From NCBI GenBank assembly GCA_947095535.1, contig OX352772.1:118817997-118881996 (forward strand): a stretch of 64,000 bases of DNA, read 5' to 3'. This document shows positions 59,627 through 64,000 of the stretch, in pieces; within the stretch, counting starts at the first letter, position 1, and each line of letters begins with the position of its first letter. Below the pieces are notes generated by a model. That model was not told the DNA's origin and ran no database searches. It was given only the letters and a program-made list of their open reading frames with translations. Position numbers and translations under genes: made by a program. This DNA comes from Poecilobothrus nobilitatus. Taxonomy: Eukaryota; Arthropoda; Insecta; Diptera; Dolichopodidae.

Positions 59627-59699
59627 GCATAGTTGAATGTAGTTGACTACAAGCAAAGACTATGCATATTATTTGTGTATAATCAAAATGAACGGAAAA

Positions 59700-60068
59700 T
59701 ATAAACTGTTTTTACTTTATTTCCCTTTATGTTTTGCATGAATTTGAAATAAAAATTAAAAAATTTTGTTAACTAAAATTTTCTTTTTAGAAAAAAACGT
59801 TATGTAATTTATTTCTATTTATTTTTATTTATATTTTACTTATAATCAGTGATACATGTTTCTGTAACTATGATACCTTTTTAGGGACTTCATACTAAAT
59901 CATCTTGCCCATTATAAAAATTAATATGATCTTTTTTATTATTGTATCCTAATTAAACTAAGTATTGTTACTTTTCTATTTAACATTTGTTTATATAAAA
60001 TATTATTCACAAAATAAAAAAAATAAAAAAAAAAAACATAAAGGGAAATAAAGTTAAAAGAGTTTATA
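59700..60068. mobile_element. MITE-like element with ~36-bp inverted repeats
   Basis: Arms 59700-59735 and 60033-60068 are inverses around the core ACTTTATTTCCCTTTATG, with one or two mismatches. The ~297-base interior is AT-rich with no frame. No target duplication can be fixed. The superfamily is not recognised. Confidence 0.55.
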
Positions 60069-61600
60069 TAAAGGGTTTTGAAAAAAAAGCTACATAAAAT
60101 AGAAAAACCGAAAAGAGCTAACTATTTTAGCTGAATATTGTAACTATGAACGACAATTAGTTAACTTTAGTACACTAAAACTGCAACTATTTTGAAACTA
60201 TTAAACTTAATTAATCATATGAAATCATATGGAATATGGATGAACAATATAACATATTCTGTAAACAATATCTGAATATATTGCCTAGAAAAACATATTC
60301 CCATAAAAACTGCACGTGACGACATCATGACGACGAAATGACGTGATTTTAATTTATATTATGCATTTCTTATGAATATAATCAATATAATAACCAACAA
60401 CGAAATCAATGACGACGTACTCTTAACAATATTTTTTCTTTTGCCGGGAAAACGACTGTCATATTAATGCGAACATTTTCACATGCGTATTATGAACAAA
60501 AATAAAAAATTAAAAATAAAATCAAATTCATATCTTCTATAAATGTAAATAGGACAGTATGACAAATATATTCAATTAATATAATTGGCAAACAATTTAC
60601 AAAACAAGTTACCGTCACATTCGTCGTCTATAGTTTTCTATAACTATTCGTCGTATAGTTTTAATGGAAACACACTGCCAGCACCGTACATCGTCGTCAA
60701 ATGGCGTTGTCGCAAGAATCGACTTAAACACGATACTGCTTAGGCGTTAATAATAATAAATTGTTAACTACTTTGTTAAATGACATTCTTGAACTTTTTG
60801 AAAATGAGTATTTGAGATGAGAATGAATCTAAATTTGTTTTCTAAATTTTGTAAAGTCTTATGCGTCCAACTTTATTATGGTACCTATATATAATACATA
60901 TTAACTTTTTTTAATTTTACCAAATTCATTAATAGTTTATTCCTTTTTATTTGCGATTTACATTTATTCAGATTTTATAGAAATATGACTCCCTATAATA
61001 TTTAGGTGTATGACTCACTAAAATTAATACAAAAGTTATAATATTTTGTACCAGTGCAAATTATAACTCTAATCATAATTCTATAAAATATTGGTTCACA
61101 CCACCATAATATTCCAGAAAAAAGCGCAGTGACAAAACAATATGTAGCTATTACAAATGTAGCTTGCGTGATTTAGTTATATGTATACGAGTTTTAGCAT
61201 TAGAAAAGATATTTTCTCAAGAAAGATCAGGGTATTTTCCTTTATCCAGACACTTCATATATTCGTATATATATGCAAGATCCTGAATCAGGAAAGTTTC
61301 TACAGTTAGAATCTGAAAAATCGTATAACTCTCATTTTGCAACCAAATCTAAAATGCTTCCTAATATTTTTTTACATACATATTTCAACATTAAAGAATT
61401 CAAAATAGTCGAAACTACCGCCCTCAAACTCATACTAAAAAATGTTATTTTGCAACCAACTTATTTTCACATCCACAATTTTAAATATTTTACGTAATAT
61501 ACAACAACGTAAAATATATGTAAAATAAATAATTCTGATGGATTTTAGAGTTCGTTACAAAATCACCGTTTCAATTATTTGTTTAGCGGGGCTTGGAGCT
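60069..61600. other. AT-rich sequence, no gene recognised
   Basis: A GACGACG/CGTCGTC-rich zone (60310-60720) stands out against the AT background, with no frame or family recognised. A 74-codon frame at 61273-61497 is unsupported. Confidence 0.4.
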
Positions 61601-63640
61601 GGCAGTGCCGACTTTTTTAAATGCTTTTCCTTGCAACTCTCATTAACAACAATAAATAATTCCGAATAATTAAAATTTTATGAAAGTATACCTGTTAAAA
61701 ATATTTTTGATTTTATTGCATCAAAATCATTTGTGGTGTTATGATTTACTACCGATGGAACACCATATACCTAAATTATTATGTATATACCTACCTATAT
61801 ATGTATATACCTAAATTATTATGTAATAACGCACTACCCACATATGGTGGGTTATAACACCATAATACACAACCATTTTTATTTTGTCATTGTGAAACAA
61901 ATCCCCATTATTCTTTAGGGGATCGTTTTTATTCTTCATCGGACTTCTGGCCTATGGGAGTATAACACGGCACTGTACTATAACTATTGTATACATCTAA
62001 ATGCAAATATGTAACATATAAATGAGAACTCATATTTTAAATGAAAAAATTAAGAGTCAATATCTTATAATTAATAGGTATTTATAATGTTTTCACTCAA
62101 TACTACATAGTCTTATAATATTTATATGTATAATGTTTATTTATATAATATTTATTATAATTTAACATAAAATAAATTTTATTTTAAAAGGAAATTTCAT
62201 TTGAAATTTTTGGTATTTATTTTTCTTACATTATAATTTATTTATGTTAATTAATAACAATTTTATTACTTTTATTACTATTCAAAAAACATTGTACAAT
62301 TTTGTTATTAATTTTTGAATATTATTTTTTGTTTCTTTAATTAAGAGGAAAGAGTAAGCAACATGATTTATTTTAATATTTATACATAATAATATGTATT
62401 TTGTTTTGTTAAATAAATCTAACTAAACTTTCTAGATGCATACATATATACACGTGTATCCATATATTATGGTAAATTTACTTAATTTAATTAATATACT
62501 CAAGCCGATGTTATGTTTGGCAAATATTTTTTTTAAATTTATCTTCTTAATTGTATATTTATTATTGTATGTATTATTGTAGTATTAACATTATAATTTT
62601 TTTTTTAATTTATTACAATGTTTTAAATAGTCTATTTACATAATATGTATGTCAAAATATTTAATTTTAACAAAAAAAAAGTTAAAAAGCTAGTTAAACG
62701 ATATAAGTCTAAAATCTCATACTACTTAGATATATAATTTTCTTATTTCTACTTCAAAATAATAACAGAAAAGTTAGTTTATGTTTTATGTTATGTACTT
62801 TGGTTAAACCGAAGTTTCAACTTAATAAAAACAAACAAGTTAAAACTTCAGTAAGGTATGTGACTACTTACTATTTAGTTAAGTTCTATTTATTTATTTA
62901 TAATATATATATATGTAAGTGCGCATAAATTTGTATTTATATGTATATGTATATGTATATAATACCTAATAGCAAAATATATAGGTAATAATTTTAATTT
63001 AAATGAAATATTTTTTTAATCACTAATAATATGTATGTATGAGCATTTTATTAAGCAGGTTTGTTTTACGTTTGTTTTAAAAATATATTTTCTATTAAAT
63101 AAGAGAAAAACAGAAGATGCTACACAAGCACAAATCAGATTTTCTTAAAAATCAAAAAGTAAAATAATATTCATAAACACATACATACAGATAATACGCA
63201 TAGGTATATGAGTATGTTTTAAGAAACGGTGAAGCAAAGATTAATGAATGAAGAAGAATTATCTCCCATGCTATTTTCTTTTTGAAGATAATTTTTTAGC
63301 TAAATAATTTCTATTTATCGATTTGGAACTTATTAACATATCGCAACAAACAAACGGGTCTCTGCATTTGTATTCATATATTAGGGTTTACAAAATTTTG
63401 AAAATGCAGTAGGGTTTAGTGAAAACACAAACTAGAATTTATAATTATGTACATAAAATAAAATTTAGATTTATGTTTCATAAAATTTTGCATTGATTTT
63501 TCAAAAAATTACGGGAATTATAACTTTTTACACTAGGATCTCGACTCCTATTATATTAAATCAGTTAATCCTAAATTAAAACAATTGGTTTAATTTGTAT
63601 AATTTAACCTAATTTGTGCAATTCTTTTAAATTTACTATT
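61601..63640. other. AT-rich sequence, no gene recognised
   Basis: Contains a short direct repeat (ATATACCTAAATTATTATGTA near 61764 and 61802), a CCCACATATGGTGGG palindrome near 61838 and TATG/TATA microsatellites near 62900. No coding signal. Confidence 0.4.
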
Positions 63641-63970
63641 TAAATTTACCGTTATGTGAAAACAATATTTTCCAAGAATTTGTCGCCTTTATATCTCCGT
63701 AACGCTTTTAGATAGAGACTTAAAATTTTGTGAAAAGAAATTTGTGATCTTTCAAAATTAGCATAAGTTACCTGGGAAAATTTGTTTGTACCATTTTCTA
63801 TTTAATGGTTATTAAGGCTCAAAAATTAAAAATTTGTATATTTTAGACACTTGTAGCTTAGGCACCTTTACAAACTTGTCATTGGTATGACATAAAACTT
63901 AAAGCTCTTATATTATATTTTTGCATTTGTTAACAGCTTTTCTTAGTTATAGAGTTACAGCCCCACAAAA
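63641..63970 (+). repeat. Diverged DINE-1-like fragment at the right edge
   Basis: Resembles 20680-21320: ATTTACCGTTATGTGAAAAC, CTTAGGCACCTTTACAAAC, GACATAAAACTTAAAGCTC and AGAGTTACAGCCCC in the same order. More diverged than any array unit. Confidence 0.55.
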
Positions 63971-64000
63971 TTGGTTCTGCTTTATAGTTTTTCAATTTAA

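Noticed and set aside
61273..61497. 74-codon open frame on the + strand
   Set aside because: No recognisable motif, flanked by AT-rich sequence, and length is expected by chance in the right composition.

Overview
This window looks like repeat-rich insect heterochromatin, most likely from a fly (Diptera). It is very AT-rich and contains no intact protein gene that I can recognise. The fly suggestion rests on the mix of element families: a Penelope-like element, an I-clade LINE and a DINE-1-like non-autonomous helentron with a GTCY microsatellite. It is an inference. Almost everything readable is transposable-element (TE) sequence, much of it nested, and more than 50 kb lies in near-identical repeated segments.

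Left part (1-8219): two copies of a DINE-1/HINE-like element (one partial, one complete) have landed in or beside a partial Penelope-like element (PLE). A fuller PLE with reverse transcriptase and GIY-YIG endonuclease follows directly (about 2982-5047). The repeated PLE 3' end (the pseudo-LTR) carries a hammerhead-ribozyme-like motif in both copies. Next comes a broken CR1/L2-group LINE (5048-8219).

Middle (about 5825-57356): a long array of one composite unit. The core unit (seen without LINE in 18720-23533) contains a DINE-1-like repeat block on the left, the tail of a PIF/Harbinger transposase on the + strand, and a convergent two-exon Myb/SANT-like gene on the - strand. A foldback segment built of inverted 15-bp repeats follows. 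A transposase plus a Myb-like protein is the known pairing of PIF/Harbinger transposons. Units were then loaded with insertions: the CR1/L2-like LINE, an I-clade LINE (one 3' piece and two near full-length copies), a 970-bp element with terminal inverted repeats (three copies), a 2.7-kb AT-rich insert (two copies), and one later DINE-1-like insertion present in a single unit. Copies share the same stop codons and frameshifts, so the array grew by segmental duplication of already dead elements. One unit is a chimera of two unit types, which points to unequal exchange or gene conversion. The only single-copy island inside the array is 11792-12655.

Right part (57357-64000): mostly unrecognised AT-rich sequence, with a Ty3/gypsy pol remnant on the - strand between two LTR-like direct repeats (57834-59626), a short inverted-repeat element (59700-60068), and another diverged DINE-1-like fragment at the edge (63641-63970).

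Nothing here works as a host pathway. The functional candidates are RNA-level: self-cleaving ribozymes in the PLE, and the possibility that such a nested TE array is a piRNA-cluster-like or satellite-like locus. Both need outside data.
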